Counted from the stretch's first letter, positions 50,769-60,621 are shown. The stretch: DNA of 64,000 nt from Candidatus Latescibacterota bacterium (GCA_022824945.1 JAJDYX010000050.1:1-64000); one strand, 5' to 3'. Notes: a model not told the origin generated them from the letters alone. Translations and numbers: made by a program.

Positions 50769-52256
50769 CTACTTGCCAAAGGCACTGGCAAAGATCAAAA
50801 AGTCCCCAAACCCAATTGTACCATCGCTATCCAGATCGTACTTCGCATCATATCCTTCGTCGTCCCGGCTCAATCCGAATTGCTGCACAAATAGCAAAAA
50901 GTCGGCAAAATCAATGCGACCATCACCGCTAAAGTCGGGTCTCGCCAGAAAAAAATCAAGGGCTGCGTTGATCAACGGATCCTCGCCCGTAGTGTCAGTG
51001 GAAAATGCAACGTGGATATCAGGTGATAGGCCCTTCCCCTCGAATGGATTTCCATCGGGTGTGAAAGCCACCCAAGAGGGCAAAAAAACGGTTACGCCAT
51101 TCGACAAGGATATGGGTTGAGGATTACCCGAGCTACCATAAGACTTCTCACCCATCAACGTACATTGTGACACCTGCTTCATCATTAGCAGGAATGCCTC
51201 GCAACTGCTCACGTTGACCGGTCCCATCAGAACGACTGTGCGCCCTCGAAAACCGGGGACGGATGGCGTCGGATTTAGCGTTCGGGGCATAATTTCAGAA
51301 AATCCTGATGGCATAGAGGGGTCGCGGAAGCGATGCTGAGCATACACCACGGGGTGCTCGACAAATCGACCGGCGATTTCCTTGGCCAACTGCTCGGCTC
51401 CCCCGCTATTGAATCGAACATCCAAAATCAAAGTATCGTCGGGTGCCAGTCCATCAATCCAGGCTCCGGCGGCTTCGATATCCCCGGACTGTTCTTGCCG
51501 CCAGGTCCCAATCATCAGATACGCCGGTCCATCCTGAAATCTTCCGGTAGCCACTGCGTCATTGACGAATCGGAACACAGGGACAGTTTTTTGAATCAGG
51601 TCGAGATCCACGTTGGGGCTTATGTTTCGCCGAAAGCTGGCAAAAGTTTCATCACCCACTTTGAGCCAGATGTGAATATCGCGTGCGACCTCCAGAAGCT
51701 GTCCAGCAAGCATGGCAAATTGGGCGCGCGTCTTCGCGTCAATCAACCGCGACTCAAACTCGGCAAATCTGGCGTCCCAATCCACGCCTTGCAAATCCCG
51801 ATGGGAATACCGATCCTCAATGGCCGATCTCAACTGAGTCAAAGATTCTCGATTCAGTTCTTGAGATAGGGTATCCACTTTGCCCGATGGAGCAGTGCGG
51901 AAGGAGATGGGATATGGAACAGCGGGAAGCCCGTTGATTCCTCGGAAATTCTGATAACGATCTGAATTTATGCTCAACCAGTATGCGTGATCCGGTTTGA
52001 GTCTTATCGGGAGAACGACGGTCGTGTTGGATATCCACTGCTGTCTGCCGACAACTTCTGGGGCCGTGGGGCCACCACCCACAAACGAAACACCGGTGGC
52101 CATGGGCTGATCGAAAGTAACGCGCAGTTCATTCGTCGCGGGATCTACCGACATCGCGCCGTTCTCCGGAGAGGTCCGAACTACGCGAGGACGCTCCTGA
52201 GCATCTACGGTTACGAATCCGACGAAAAATAAAAGATAGAGCAGCGTTTGGCGCAT
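50769..52256 (-). CDS. Secreted S41-family peptidase with dockerin-like C-terminus
   Basis: 495 residues. Signal peptide to ~19 (LLFFVGFVTVDAQ). Bacterial Ig-like domain (Big_5 type, SPENGAMSVDPATNELRVTFDQPM in pieces) at ~25-120. Then a tail-specific-protease-like S41 domain: LDVRFNSGGAEQLAKEIAGRF, the Ser in NVSSCEAFLLMM, and a possible catalytic Lys in GEKSYGSSG. The last ~55 residues repeat the calcium-loop pair (DFSGDGRIDFADF, DLDSDGTIGFGDF). ATG 52256 chosen to start the signal peptide. Likely extracellular or surface-attached peptidase. Confidence 0.87.
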   Translation of the reverse strand: MRQTLLYLLFFVGFVTVDAQERPRVVRTSPENGAMSVDPATNELRVTFDQPMATGVSFVGGGPTAPEVVGRQQWISNTTVVLPIRLKPDHAYWLSINSDRYQNFRGINGLPAVPYPISFRTAPSGKVDTLSQELNRESLTQLRSAIEDRYSHRDLQGVDWDARFAEFESRLIDAKTRAQFAMLAGQLLEVARDIHIWLKVGDETFASFRRNISPNVDLDLIQKTVPVFRFVNDAVATGRFQDGPAYLMIGTWRQEQSGDIEAAGAWIDGLAPDDTLILDVRFNSGGAEQLAKEIAGRFVEHPVVYAQHRFRDPSMPSGFSEIMPRTLNPTPSVPGFRGRTVVLMGPVNVSSCEAFLLMMKQVSQCTLMGEKSYGSSGNPQPISLSNGVTVFLPSWVAFTPDGNPFEGKGLSPDIHVAFSTDTTGEDPLINAALDFFLARPDFSGDGRIDFADFLLFVQQFGLSRDDEGYDAKYDLDSDGTIGFGDFLIFASAFGK

Positions 52257-52352
52257 GATTAACACCTGATACAAACGCAGGATAGATAATTCTGTAATTT
52301 TATGACCGACTCACACAATACTTCCTCCAAAGATTGCTATGGTATCTGATTT

Positions 52353-53411
52353 TCACGTCTTGCATCTCACCTTTTCAGCCAACCGACATATAGCCTGGGC
52401 GGCTTCGTCAACATCGGATTTGGAAATGCCGATGTGCGGGATCAATCTTATCAGATGTGTGCCGATGACGCTTACGCGTATGCCGTATTCGGCGAGCAAT
52501 CGGTCGCCAAAATCGCGGGCGGAGATGCCCAATTGGGCTACGTCAAAGCGCACCATATTGGTTTCTACGCCTTCGATATCGATCCCGATGCCGGGAGCTT
52601 TTGCAATACCTTTTGCCAGGCGTTTTGCATTGGCGTGATCTTCTGCCATTCGTTCGACGTTGTGTTCTAACGCGTAAATACCAGCGGCGGCAATGATGCC
52701 GGCTTGTCGCATAGCACCTCCGATGCGCTGTTTCCACTGCCAGGCATTGAGGATAAAATCTGAAGGTCCTGCCAGTACAGCCCCCACAGGCGCGCCCAGG
52801 CCCTTGCTCAGGTCGATCCACAGGGTGTCAAAAGACTCGGCATAATCTTTTGGCGCAATGCCGGATGCAACGGTTGCATTCAGGAGCCGTGCGCCGTCCA
52901 TGTGCGTTAAAGTACCTTTTTCGTGCGCCAGGTCGCATACTGCGCGTATATGTTCGAGGGGCCATATACGTCCCCCCGGCATATTTGTAGTTTGTTCGGC
53001 ACAGACGAGGCGGAAGGGGGGTCTGTATCGCGTTGACGGCACCATAACCTCTGCCATTTGCTCGGGTGTGAACATGCCATTTTTTCCGTCGATGGGATAC
53101 AGCGTTGCGCGAGCGAGCACTGCTGCCCCACCTGCTTCTGATATGAGCGGATGTGCGGTGCGATCTACTAATATGAGATCTCCTGCACGGCAGTGAACCG
53201 CATAAGAAATCTGGTTGCACATGGTTCCCGATGGCAAAAAAAGAGCCGCCTCTTTGCCCAGCATCTCGGCGACCATATCCTGTAGGGCATTCACCGACGG
53301 GTCCTCGCCCTTTTGCTCATCACCCACTTCTGCTCGACACATAAACTCGCGCATCGCTTGTGTTGGCACAGTGGATGTATCGCTGTAAAGATCAATTTTA
53401 ATGTCAGTCAT
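52353..53411 (-). CDS. Threonine aldolase / beta-eliminating lyase-family PLP enzyme
   Basis: 352 residues of low-specificity threonine aldolase type: DLYSDTSTVPTQAMREFM at the start, GDEQKGEDPSVNALQ, HMDGARLLNA (PLP Asp), and DLSKGLGAPVG with the PLP lysine near residue 204. It cleaves L-threonine or allo-threonine to glycine and acetaldehyde, or related hydroxy-amino acids. The ATG directly follows the stop of the PAC2 gene (TAAATG), so they are coupled. A weak SD GGAG lies inside the previous gene's end. Confidence 0.92.
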   Translation of the reverse strand: MTDIKIDLYSDTSTVPTQAMREFMCRAEVGDEQKGEDPSVNALQDMVAEMLGKEAALFLPSGTMCNQISYAVHCRAGDLILVDRTAHPLISEAGGAAVLARATLYPIDGKNGMFTPEQMAEVMVPSTRYRPPFRLVCAEQTTNMPGGRIWPLEHIRAVCDLAHEKGTLTHMDGARLLNATVASGIAPKDYAESFDTLWIDLSKGLGAPVGAVLAGPSDFILNAWQWKQRIGGAMRQAGIIAAAGIYALEHNVERMAEDHANAKRLAKGIAKAPGIGIDIEGVETNMVRFDVAQLGISARDFGDRLLAEYGIRVSVIGTHLIRLIPHIGISKSDVDEAAQAICRLAEKVRCKT

Positions 53412-54371
53412 TTATCTGCTTTCTCCTGGGCCAGATTTGAAAAGATTCAGAAACCGATCTTCGTAAAATGGATAGAGGTTCCAACGGTCGAGTTCTGCTT
53501 TGAGTTCATTGGCTTTTTTGTGAAACTGGTCATTTTCTTTCACTTCGCGAAACATCTTTTCAATGCGTTCCATAACGGACTGCGGCACTTTATCCTCTTC
53601 GATCTTTCCGCCTGGAAATTCGTTTTCTGGAATATCGTCCATGTGGGAGAATGTCTTTTGGATCTGCATCTCAATATCTTCCATTGTGCCTTCCATCTTT
53701 TCGGCAGCGTCGTCAATTTCCGACATATCGACTGAAAAATTTAACAAATCAGCCAAAGTTAGCACAATCTCTTTTGATGCTTTGGGATTTGGAATGGGTG
53801 CTGCGTATTGCGGCATGGTTCCCAAAAAACAGGCCGCATTGAGTTCGCGTTTTTTGGCAAAGCCCAACAACAGGCCATTAAGTCCCGAAACCATCCCTTC
53901 TTTTAATATCTCTATTCCGTGAGATGACAGCAAATCTCGAAATTCAGTGTTGTTCGCCACCCCCAGCACGTGAGCGTCTTCTTTGTGGCTGGCCTGTGTG
54001 AGATAGGCCGCGCCTGTGAGGACCGTATCGATGCCCACCCGCTGCCCCACATCCAGAATTTTGTCCAGCAATTCATCGCCGGGTGCTCCGCCTATTTGCG
54101 CTTCGCTTTGAAAAATAATCAAATCGTGTTCTTCCACTGCATAAAATATATGAGCAGGTGGATCGGGAAAGGTCGCCATCCCGTCTTCTACAATCATGGC
54201 TTCGGGCGGGAAGTGAGATCGCATGTCTATTTCAGCAAATGCGACGGCATCGAGTTTGCGCCGGATATAGTCAATGGCACCAATGCCAACGCTGCCCATA
54301 CCGGGCCATCCGGCAAGTAATACGGATGCCCGAAAAGAACGGGGCAATTCTTTCAATACGTTTAGTTTCAT
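53412..54371 (-). CDS. PAC2-family protein (COG2047-like)
   Basis: 319 residues. N-terminal ~230 residues match the PAC2 (proteasome-assembly-chaperone-like) fold: VLLAGWPGMGSVGIGAIDYI, IVEDGMATFPDPPAHIF, LIIFQSEAQIGG, VSGLNGLLLGFA. A helical, Glu-rich C-terminus follows (~235-310). Archaeal and actinobacterial members have unclear roles; no proteasome gene is in the window. ATG 54371 has AAGGTC upstream; a TTG six codons earlier is possible. Why it is coupled to a threonine aldolase gene is not known. Confidence 0.85.
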   Translation of the reverse strand: MKLNVLKELPRSFRASVLLAGWPGMGSVGIGAIDYIRRKLDAVAFAEIDMRSHFPPEAMIVEDGMATFPDPPAHIFYAVEEHDLIIFQSEAQIGGAPGDELLDKILDVGQRVGIDTVLTGAAYLTQASHKEDAHVLGVANNTEFRDLLSSHGIEILKEGMVSGLNGLLLGFAKKRELNAACFLGTMPQYAAPIPNPKASKEIVLTLADLLNFSVDMSEIDDAAEKMEGTMEDIEMQIQKTFSHMDDIPENEFPGGKIEEDKVPQSVMERIEKMFREVKENDQFHKKANELKAELDRWNLYPFYEDRFLNLFKSGPGESR

Positions 54372-54442
54372 TTTATGACCTTTCCACAAGGGACAAAGCG
54401 TTTTAAAAATAATATCAAATTATAGGCTTGAACACAACCATA

Positions 54443-55534
54443 TCAATGATCAGAATTCCATTTTTCGAGCGGATGCGAACGGTCGGGGTTTGGAAAAATA
54501 ACGCGTTGTCCAGAAATTTGAGATGCGTACGCCCCGTGAATCATTTCCAGTGCCCAACGCGCATCTCGATCACTGGAAATGGGTGCGCGATCGCTTTCTA
54601 TGGCGTCAATCAGGTCGATAATGGCGCGATAATTTCCCGTCTCCTGCAAGTGATCCCCCGCAAGATCGAGCGCATGCCATGTATGGCCACCTCTCCAGGG
54701 TGACCACAGGCCATCTTCGTAAATGGCAATCGCTTCTGCGCCGCCGCTTATGGCTATCCGTCCAGATTCTCCGACCAGCACCAACCCGTAACCCTGTCCG
54801 TTTCCCGCTTGATTGGCCCGCGAGACAAATGAGCCATCCACGCCATTACCAAAAGAAAACAGGCTGACCACCCCATCGCCCGCAATTGCGCCAATTGGCT
54901 CTGTGGCTTCCCGCACATCCTCGGGCGCGATTTCTCGATCTCCAACTGTCACGCGCGCTGTCATCCACAGGGGATCGCCACCCCAAAAGCGCATCATGTT
55001 GAAGAGATGTGTTCCCAATACCAGCATGTCTTCGCCGCCTCCCCGATGGTCTTGTTTGCCATACGCATGCATGGATAGGAGTTTCCCAATTCGATTTTCT
55101 CGTATTAGATCGCGCACTTGATGTACTTGTCTGAGATAAACAGCTTGATGCGCTACGGCAACTTTGCGGTTGTTCTGTTCGGCAGCAGCTACAATGCGGT
55201 CTGCAGATGCGAGGTCGCCAGCAAGAGGTTTTTCCGCATAGACATGGCATCCGGCTTCGATACACGCCACGATCATTTCTTCGTGACAATCGACCCACCG
55301 GGGGCACACGCTGACAATATCGAGGTTTTCTTTCGCCAGCATGTCGCGATAGTCCGCATACCCTCGCTGTGCTCCGGCATCTGCAATTGCCTTTTCTCGT
55401 CCGGCGGCATCCGGATCGGCTACGGCGATCATATCCGCGCAGTCGATTTTTTGATAGGGCACATGCAGGCCATGTCCAAAATTTCCCTGTCCGGTCCGAC
55501 CGATAGCACCGGCGCGATAGCGTTTTGCTGCCAT
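54443..55534 (-). CDS. Gfo/Idh/MocA family oxidoreductase
   Basis: 363 residues. N-terminus GAIGRTGQGNFGHG carries a longer nucleotide loop than usual; AEKPLAGDL is the EKP motif; substrate domain with LGTHLFNMMRFWGG. AGGAG before the ATG. It lies 11 bp after the alcohol-dehydrogenase-like gene and the three genes to 57386 form an oxidoreductase/epimerase operon, as in inositol and uncommon-sugar catabolism. Exact substrate unknown. Confidence 0.9.
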   Translation of the reverse strand: MAAKRYRAGAIGRTGQGNFGHGLHVPYQKIDCADMIAVADPDAAGREKAIADAGAQRGYADYRDMLAKENLDIVSVCPRWVDCHEEMIVACIEAGCHVYAEKPLAGDLASADRIVAAAEQNNRKVAVAHQAVYLRQVHQVRDLIRENRIGKLLSMHAYGKQDHRGGGEDMLVLGTHLFNMMRFWGGDPLWMTARVTVGDREIAPEDVREATEPIGAIAGDGVVSLFSFGNGVDGSFVSRANQAGNGQGYGLVLVGESGRIAISGGAEAIAIYEDGLWSPWRGGHTWHALDLAGDHLQETGNYRAIIDLIDAIESDRAPISSDRDARWALEMIHGAYASQISGQRVIFPNPDRSHPLEKWNSDH

Positions 55535-55545
55535 TGTGACTCCTC

Positions 55546-56586
55546 TTAAGGTAAAAATACGACGCCCAGTGCAGTGTTGGGATTCTGGATGAGTTCTTCA
55601 CATGCTTCGGGTGCGTCATCTAATGCGACCCGATGTGTGATGAGGGGGGATACTTGTAAGTGTCCAGAATCCATGAAGCGCAAGCATTCTTCTAAATTCC
55701 GCCTCGTTGTCCATTGCATAAAAACGGGGGGATAATCCGCACCGTGTTCCCATTCTTCGTCGTGATACCCCGGTCCCGTGCGTGCGGCACTGCGTACATC
55801 CAGATTACCCAGCGCGGATGCGAAACCGTGTTCTATTCGGGCGCCGCCCACAATGACAATGCGCCCCATCAAGTGTGTGTCGGGTGCTTTTTTAATCATT
55901 TTGCTAAGCGTGATAAAAGCTGGCGTGCCATCGCCACCAAAAGCAATTACACCGCCATCAATACCATAACCGCGCGTAAAAGTGCGAGATACTTCTACCG
56001 GGTCTTCCTCTGTGATATTGACCCCGCGCAGCAAGCCACAGGTCGCGGCTTGTTTTAGACGCATGGGCAATTGGTCCAGGCCCATTACATAACATCCCGA
56101 AATGCGCGCCCATTGACAGGTGAACTGTCCCACAAGCCCCAGGCCCGCCACGGCGATGTGTTCGCTGAGTTGAAATGCGCCGCGCCGCACGGCATTTAAG
56201 GCGGTTGCGACCAGATGAATAGACGAGGCATCCTCATCGCTGACGCCATCGGGAATGGGCACTGCCATATTGCGTGGTACACAGGCATGGGTTGCATGTT
56301 GGGCATATCCGCCTCCCATACAGGCTACGCGCGTTCCAAGAGGTATGTCTTCACACCCCGCACCTTGCGCCACGACCACGCCAGCATTGGAATATCCAAA
56401 TGGGCGAGGTGCGGCATCCGATGGATTTTCTCGTCGCCTTTTCACGCCACCTAACTCCGTGCCGGGGCTGACCATGCTCGCGGTGACTTCTATTTGAACC
56501 TGGCCTGGCTCTGGGTCTGCAACCGGTTCTTCAAGGACCGAAATTCGGCCCTGCCCGTCAATCGCTGCTACCTTTCGCATTGCCAT
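55546..56586 (-). CDS. MDR-superfamily alcohol/polyol dehydrogenase-like protein
   Basis: 346 residues. GroES-like N-domain (GQVQIEVTASMVSPGTELG, GYSNAGVVVAQGAG) and Rossmann domain (VAGLGLVGQFTCQWAR). The usual catalytic zinc Cys-His pair at the start (GxCGTDxH) is replaced by SPGTELG, as in the branch that includes bacteriochlorophyllide-a and threonine-dehydrogenase-like homologues, so the zinc site may be absent. ATG 56586 has GAGG six bases upstream; its start region overlaps the previous stop. Second gene of the operon. Confidence 0.87.
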   Translation of the reverse strand: MAMRKVAAIDGQGRISVLEEPVADPEPGQVQIEVTASMVSPGTELGGVKRRRENPSDAAPRPFGYSNAGVVVAQGAGCEDIPLGTRVACMGGGYAQHATHACVPRNMAVPIPDGVSDEDASSIHLVATALNAVRRGAFQLSEHIAVAGLGLVGQFTCQWARISGCYVMGLDQLPMRLKQAATCGLLRGVNITEEDPVEVSRTFTRGYGIDGGVIAFGGDGTPAFITLSKMIKKAPDTHLMGRIVIVGGARIEHGFASALGNLDVRSAARTGPGYHDEEWEHGADYPPVFMQWTTRRNLEECLRFMDSGHLQVSPLITHRVALDDAPEACEELIQNPNTALGVVFLP

Positions 56587-56594
56587 TGGTGTCC

Positions 56595-57386
56595 TCACAT
56601 TGCCACAATTTGTTTCATGCGTTTTGCCATCTCAATTTGTACGTCCCGGTCGCCACCTACTTCGTGGATGACATATCGGTCATAGCCAATATCGCGCAAC
56701 CCCTTCATGACTTCTGGCCAATCCGTATCCCCATCCATCAGCGGTACAAAATTGCGTTGCTGACGAACAAAGTCCTTAAAATGCACCCGTTTAATCCGGT
56801 GTTGAAGCCCGCGAATCCAGTGCTCTGGATATCCATAAAACATCATATTGGCCGTATCGAGATAAATTCCGACCCAATCGTTGTCCACGGCATCGACAAA
56901 CTCGCGTGCTTCTTTTGGGTTGAGCAAGAACTTATTCCACACATTCTCTATGCCGACTGCAACGCCTTTTTTCTCGGCATAAGGCGCAATCTCTTTCATC
57001 GAGACCAGGAAATCATCCCATGCGTCCTGATATGTACCGTCAACCGGGAGTTGACCCGGATGGAGTAAGACTGCGTCGGTTTCGACCAGACGCGCCACGT
57101 CAATGGCGCGGCGCAAGCTCTTCATGCCAGCTTCGCGTTCTGCCGGATCTCGGCTGAGAAAATTGCCCCGGTTATCATATCTGGCAATCGCACTACTGAT
57201 TTCAATGCCCGCGTTATCACATCGTTTTTTGACACCGCGCACCTCGTGGTCACTCATATCTACATTTGGATCACCTTCCGGTGAAAATACCAGTTCGAGT
57301 GCCTCATAACCCGCATCACGGCACAATTGCAATGTTTCATCCAGTGTCAGTTTGCCCAGGATAATTTGCGTCACTCCTATTTTCAT
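56595..57386 (-). CDS. Sugar phosphate isomerase/epimerase (xylose-isomerase-like TIM barrel)
   Basis: 263 residues with the metal-binding order of the family: Glu in ALELVFSPEG, Glu in VGIENVWN, Asp in IYLDTANMMF, His in RVHFKDF and Glu in YVIHEVGGD. Close to the D-tagatose/L-ribulose epimerase and inosose-dehydratase-like proteins. GGAG before ATG. Its stop overlaps the leader of the next gene, so translation is coupled. Confidence 0.9.
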   Translation of the reverse strand: MKIGVTQIILGKLTLDETLQLCRDAGYEALELVFSPEGDPNVDMSDHEVRGVKKRCDNAGIEISSAIARYDNRGNFLSRDPAEREAGMKSLRRAIDVARLVETDAVLLHPGQLPVDGTYQDAWDDFLVSMKEIAPYAEKKGVAVGIENVWNKFLLNPKEAREFVDAVDNDWVGIYLDTANMMFYGYPEHWIRGLQHRIKRVHFKDFVRQQRNFVPLMDGDTDWPEVMKGLRDIGYDRYVIHEVGGDRDVQIEMAKRMKQIVAM

Positions 57387-57417
57387 CGCCAGTCTCCATC
57401 AGGTTGGGTTTGTGTAT

Positions 57418-59073
57418 CTACGGTATGTTTTCGCCTCTCTTTTCCAATTCTTCGGCGATTTCGTCAATCAGGACAGCCAGTTGCAGGATATTTTCACTCG
57501 TGATTGAGCCGAGAAATTTACCTGAATCCCTATCTGTGACCGGTATCACGGACAGTGAATGATTCGCCATGCGCTTTAGCACATCTTCAATTGGCTCGTC
57601 GAGATGGGCTTGTGGTAGATTTGTACGCAACACATTGCCAATCTGCGTATCTGTCCTGAGTTTCGAGGGCATGGCCTTCAGGCGGGGAAGCGAGACGACG
57701 CCTTCAACATTACCACCATCGACCACGAGGTAATCCTGTTGATTTGGTACGGCCCAGTAATCGACAAAATTTTTGGCCGAGAGTGCTGGGTTGGGATAGG
57801 TACGCGTTCTGTCTATGACGTGATTGACGGTAATGTCCTGCATCGTATGGCGGGCAAAAGAAAGCGGTACGGAGTCGGGTAGCTTAGGTTGATGGGTTTT
57901 CTTCGCTTTGGTGATCGCGAAGTCGATTGCTGGTGGCATAAGTATAATGTAGCCGAACATCATCAGCACGAATAGTGAGAAGACATCTTGTCCGATCACA
58001 CCGCTCTCAAAGAGGACGAGGAGGAGGGCAATCTCCGCCACTCCCTTTGCCATCAGCCCCGTGGACTGGGCGAGGGGGTTGTCTAGACGAGCTATATAGG
58101 TACCGATGAACGCACCGGCGAATTTGCCCAACGATGGGAATACGACCAATGCGACGATGGTCGCGATTGGCAGAGTTGTAAAAGACAGGTCCAGATGCAG
58201 ACCAGCCGAGGCAAAGAAGAGCGGGACAAACAAGCCCTCTGCCGCGCTTCGCAGACCGGGCAGGACGTCTTTATGCACCTGATGGGGCAGACCTGACAGG
58301 GCAGCGCCGAAAAGCAATGCGCCAATGGAGCCGTGCAGGTGGATTTTTTCAGCGCCTACCACCATCAGGAAAAGCCCACCGATTAGCAGTCCAAACGATA
58401 GTTCGGGCACGTCCAAAAAACGCTGTAAAAAGATAATTACAGGAGGCAGAAGCCGCGTTGATAAAAACCACGCTACTATTGCGAAAATCGTCATTTGTAC
58501 CAGCAGAAAGAGCACGCTGGCAACACTCAGTTCATGGTCATGTTCACCAATGGAGAACCCGACTACGAGCAGAGCGAGCAACTCGGCGATGATCACTGTG
58601 GTGAATATCTCGAGGCCGATGGGTTCTTTGAAATGTTCTTTATCGGCGAGTACCTTTGCCACAAGTCCCAGACTGGTCAGCGACAGGATGCCGGCCAGAG
58701 CCAGCCCCTCTGTAAAACCGAGATTGAGGGAGAATTGCCCGATTTCGAAGAGGCTGGATGTGAAGACGATGGAGACGAGCAGTGAGACGAGCACAGACAC
58801 AATCGCTGCGACAAAAAATCGCCCGCGAATGGTCGCTACAAAACTCGGTATATCAATCTCGTCAAGGCCGACCAGAAAGAAGAAGACAAAGATACCGATG
58901 CCTAAGAAGGTTTGCAGTTCGCTCGTTAGTTCAATTATATTTGTGACGGGACCGAGCAGGGTGCCGGTTATTGTATAGGCTACGATTGAATTTAAGCCAA
59001 AACGCTTAAATATACCCTCGAAGAGCTTGCCCACGACAATGAGCAGACCAAGGGGTAGCAGGGCGTCAATCAT
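57418..59073 (-). CDS. CPA2-family cation:proton antiporter with C-terminal CBS domains
   Basis: 551 residues. Twelve or so transmembrane helices over ~1-385 of the KefB/NapA type (FFFLVGLDEIDIPSFV, GLALAGILSLTSLGLVAKVL, LFVPLFFASAGLHLDLSF, LMAKGVAEIALLLVLFESG). After a linker, residues ~415-540 form a CBS pair (DITVNHVIDRTR...; IEDVLKRMANHSLSVIPVTDRDSGK in pieces), which may sense nucleotides. K+ or Na+ exchange for H+ is the family role. The start has no strong SD. Same direction as the operon downstream. Confidence 0.92.
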   Translation of the reverse strand: MIDALLPLGLLIVVGKLFEGIFKRFGLNSIVAYTITGTLLGPVTNIIELTSELQTFLGIGIFVFFFLVGLDEIDIPSFVATIRGRFFVAAIVSVLVSLLVSIVFTSSLFEIGQFSLNLGFTEGLALAGILSLTSLGLVAKVLADKEHFKEPIGLEIFTTVIIAELLALLVVGFSIGEHDHELSVASVLFLLVQMTIFAIVAWFLSTRLLPPVIIFLQRFLDVPELSFGLLIGGLFLMVVGAEKIHLHGSIGALLFGAALSGLPHQVHKDVLPGLRSAAEGLFVPLFFASAGLHLDLSFTTLPIATIVALVVFPSLGKFAGAFIGTYIARLDNPLAQSTGLMAKGVAEIALLLVLFESGVIGQDVFSLFVLMMFGYIILMPPAIDFAITKAKKTHQPKLPDSVPLSFARHTMQDITVNHVIDRTRTYPNPALSAKNFVDYWAVPNQQDYLVVDGGNVEGVVSLPRLKAMPSKLRTDTQIGNVLRTNLPQAHLDEPIEDVLKRMANHSLSVIPVTDRDSGKFLGSITSENILQLAVLIDEIAEELEKRGENIP

Positions 59074-59207
59074 AGATAGAGTCTCATATTTTTGGAGAGT
59101 TCAGCATCCCGGAGGGATGACAGCGAATAGGATATATATGTTTAATATGAAAATAAATCGCTCAACAAAAAAAGCAAGCCTTTATCACGCCCTTTGCCTC
59201 GCGTTTA

Positions 59208-59244
59208 TATAATGCTTGACAAGGCATTGTTTTTTCGCTATCAC
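59208..59244 (+). promoter_or_regulatory. Candidate promoters of the solute-binding-protein gene
   Basis: TTGACA at 59216-59221, 17 bases, TATCAC. A perfect TATAAT at 59208-59213 lies just upstream but lacks a -35. Either may drive the lipoprotein gene at 59311. Confidence 0.4.
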
Positions 59245-59310
59245 ATCGCCTTGTTCATGCTGTTTGCAAACCGCCATCACATACAACACAATAACTCTGG
59301 AGATTGCGCT

Positions 59311-60621
59311 ATGAGGCACACATGTATTCTATTTGGTCTGATATTTCTCTTTGTGGGGTGTGAGCCAGCTAAGTCCCCGACACCGACGAAACGCTCTATC
59401 ACAATATGGTGGGCGCAGTGGGATCCCGCGGATGGACTTCAGGAATTGGGGAATAAATTCGAGCAGGAAACGGGTATTGCCGTTAAAGTCCACCAGATTC
59501 CCTGGCCATCTTATCAGGATCAGGTCTTTCTCAATTTTGGGAATAATGAAACGGATTTTGACATTGTGATTGGCGATAGTCAGTGGATTGGACGAGGCGC
59601 GACACGCGGCCTTTACGTCGATCTGACGGACTGGCTACCCACGGCAATTGATATCGACAAAATTCATCCCCGCGCTGCGCGTTATTTGTGCGAATACCCG
59701 CCCGGTGGTGGCAAATTCTACGCTGCGCCATGCGAGACCGATGCCGTCGGATTTGTCTATCGCAAGGACTGGTTTGAAGATCCCGCCGAGCAAGCGGCAT
59801 TTAAAGAGAAATACGGGCGCGATCTGACGATTCCCGACAATTGGGATGAATTCCGCGATCTGGCTGAATTTTTCCATCGTCCCGATCAAAAACAATACGG
59901 CTGCGCTCTGCTCACCGGGCGAGGATATGATTCGATGACGATGGGTTTTCAGATGTTTATGTGGGGTTTTGGCGGATCGTGGGGTGAGTTTGGCGAATTT
60001 GCGGTGGATGGGTATGTCAATAAACCGGAAGTGGCAGAGGCTCTGGCGTATCTGAAAGAGTTGCTACAATACGGTCCCAATGGCGCGACCAATTTCGACT
60101 ATGGCAAAACCTACGAGGCTTTTATCAATGGTTCGACGGCTATGAGCATGAACTATTTCGCCTTTTATCCCGGCATTGTGAAACAGATGGGGGACAAGGC
60201 GGGATTTTTCATGGTGCCCAAAGCTGGCGACAAGCGCGTGGTGAGTCTGGGGGGGCAGGGATTCAGTATTTCGACCAAAACGTCCGCAGAACAACAGGAA
60301 CTGGCTAAGCAATTCATCGCGTGGTTCTTGCAAACCGATATTCAAAAAGAATGGATTACCAAAGACGCTGGATTTACCGCCAATACAGATATTCTCAATA
60401 GCGAAGAATTTCGAAACGCATCTCCGTACAACCGTGCTTTTGCAGAGTCGCTCGATTATCTCCAGGACTTTTGGAATGCGCCTGTTTACAATGAGTTGCT
60501 CGCGGTTTCACAACGATATTTGGGCGAAGCGATTGATGGGGTTACGCCCGCGCAGGAAGCCCTCGACAAAATCGCCGCCGAACACGAGCAGATTTTCAAA
60601 GATGCCGGTTTGTTGAAGTAA
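59311..60621 (+). CDS. Family 1 extracellular solute-binding lipoprotein
   Basis: 436 residues. Lipoprotein signal with lipobox LFVGC (Cys17). The mature part is a sugar-binding-type ABC substrate protein: SITIWWAQWDPADGLQEL, KFEQETGIAVKVHQIPWP, GSTAMSMNYFAFYPG, MVPKAGDKRVVSLGGQGFSIS in pieces. It should capture a sugar or glycoside for an ABC importer, yet no permease or ATPase gene is present; the next gene is an oxidoreductase. ATG 59311 chosen for the signal peptide, GGAG upstream; the frame extending to 59194 is not conserved-looking. Confidence 0.9.
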   Translation: MRHTCILFGLIFLFVGCEPAKSPTPTKRSITIWWAQWDPADGLQELGNKFEQETGIAVKVHQIPWPSYQDQVFLNFGNNETDFDIVIGDSQWIGRGATRGLYVDLTDWLPTAIDIDKIHPRAARYLCEYPPGGGKFYAAPCETDAVGFVYRKDWFEDPAEQAAFKEKYGRDLTIPDNWDEFRDLAEFFHRPDQKQYGCALLTGRGYDSMTMGFQMFMWGFGGSWGEFGEFAVDGYVNKPEVAEALAYLKELLQYGPNGATNFDYGKTYEAFINGSTAMSMNYFAFYPGIVKQMGDKAGFFMVPKAGDKRVVSLGGQGFSISTKTSAEQQELAKQFIAWFLQTDIQKEWITKDAGFTANTDILNSEEFRNASPYNRAFAESLDYLQDFWNAPVYNELLAVSQRYLGEAIDGVTPAQEALDKIAAEHEQIFKDAGLLK

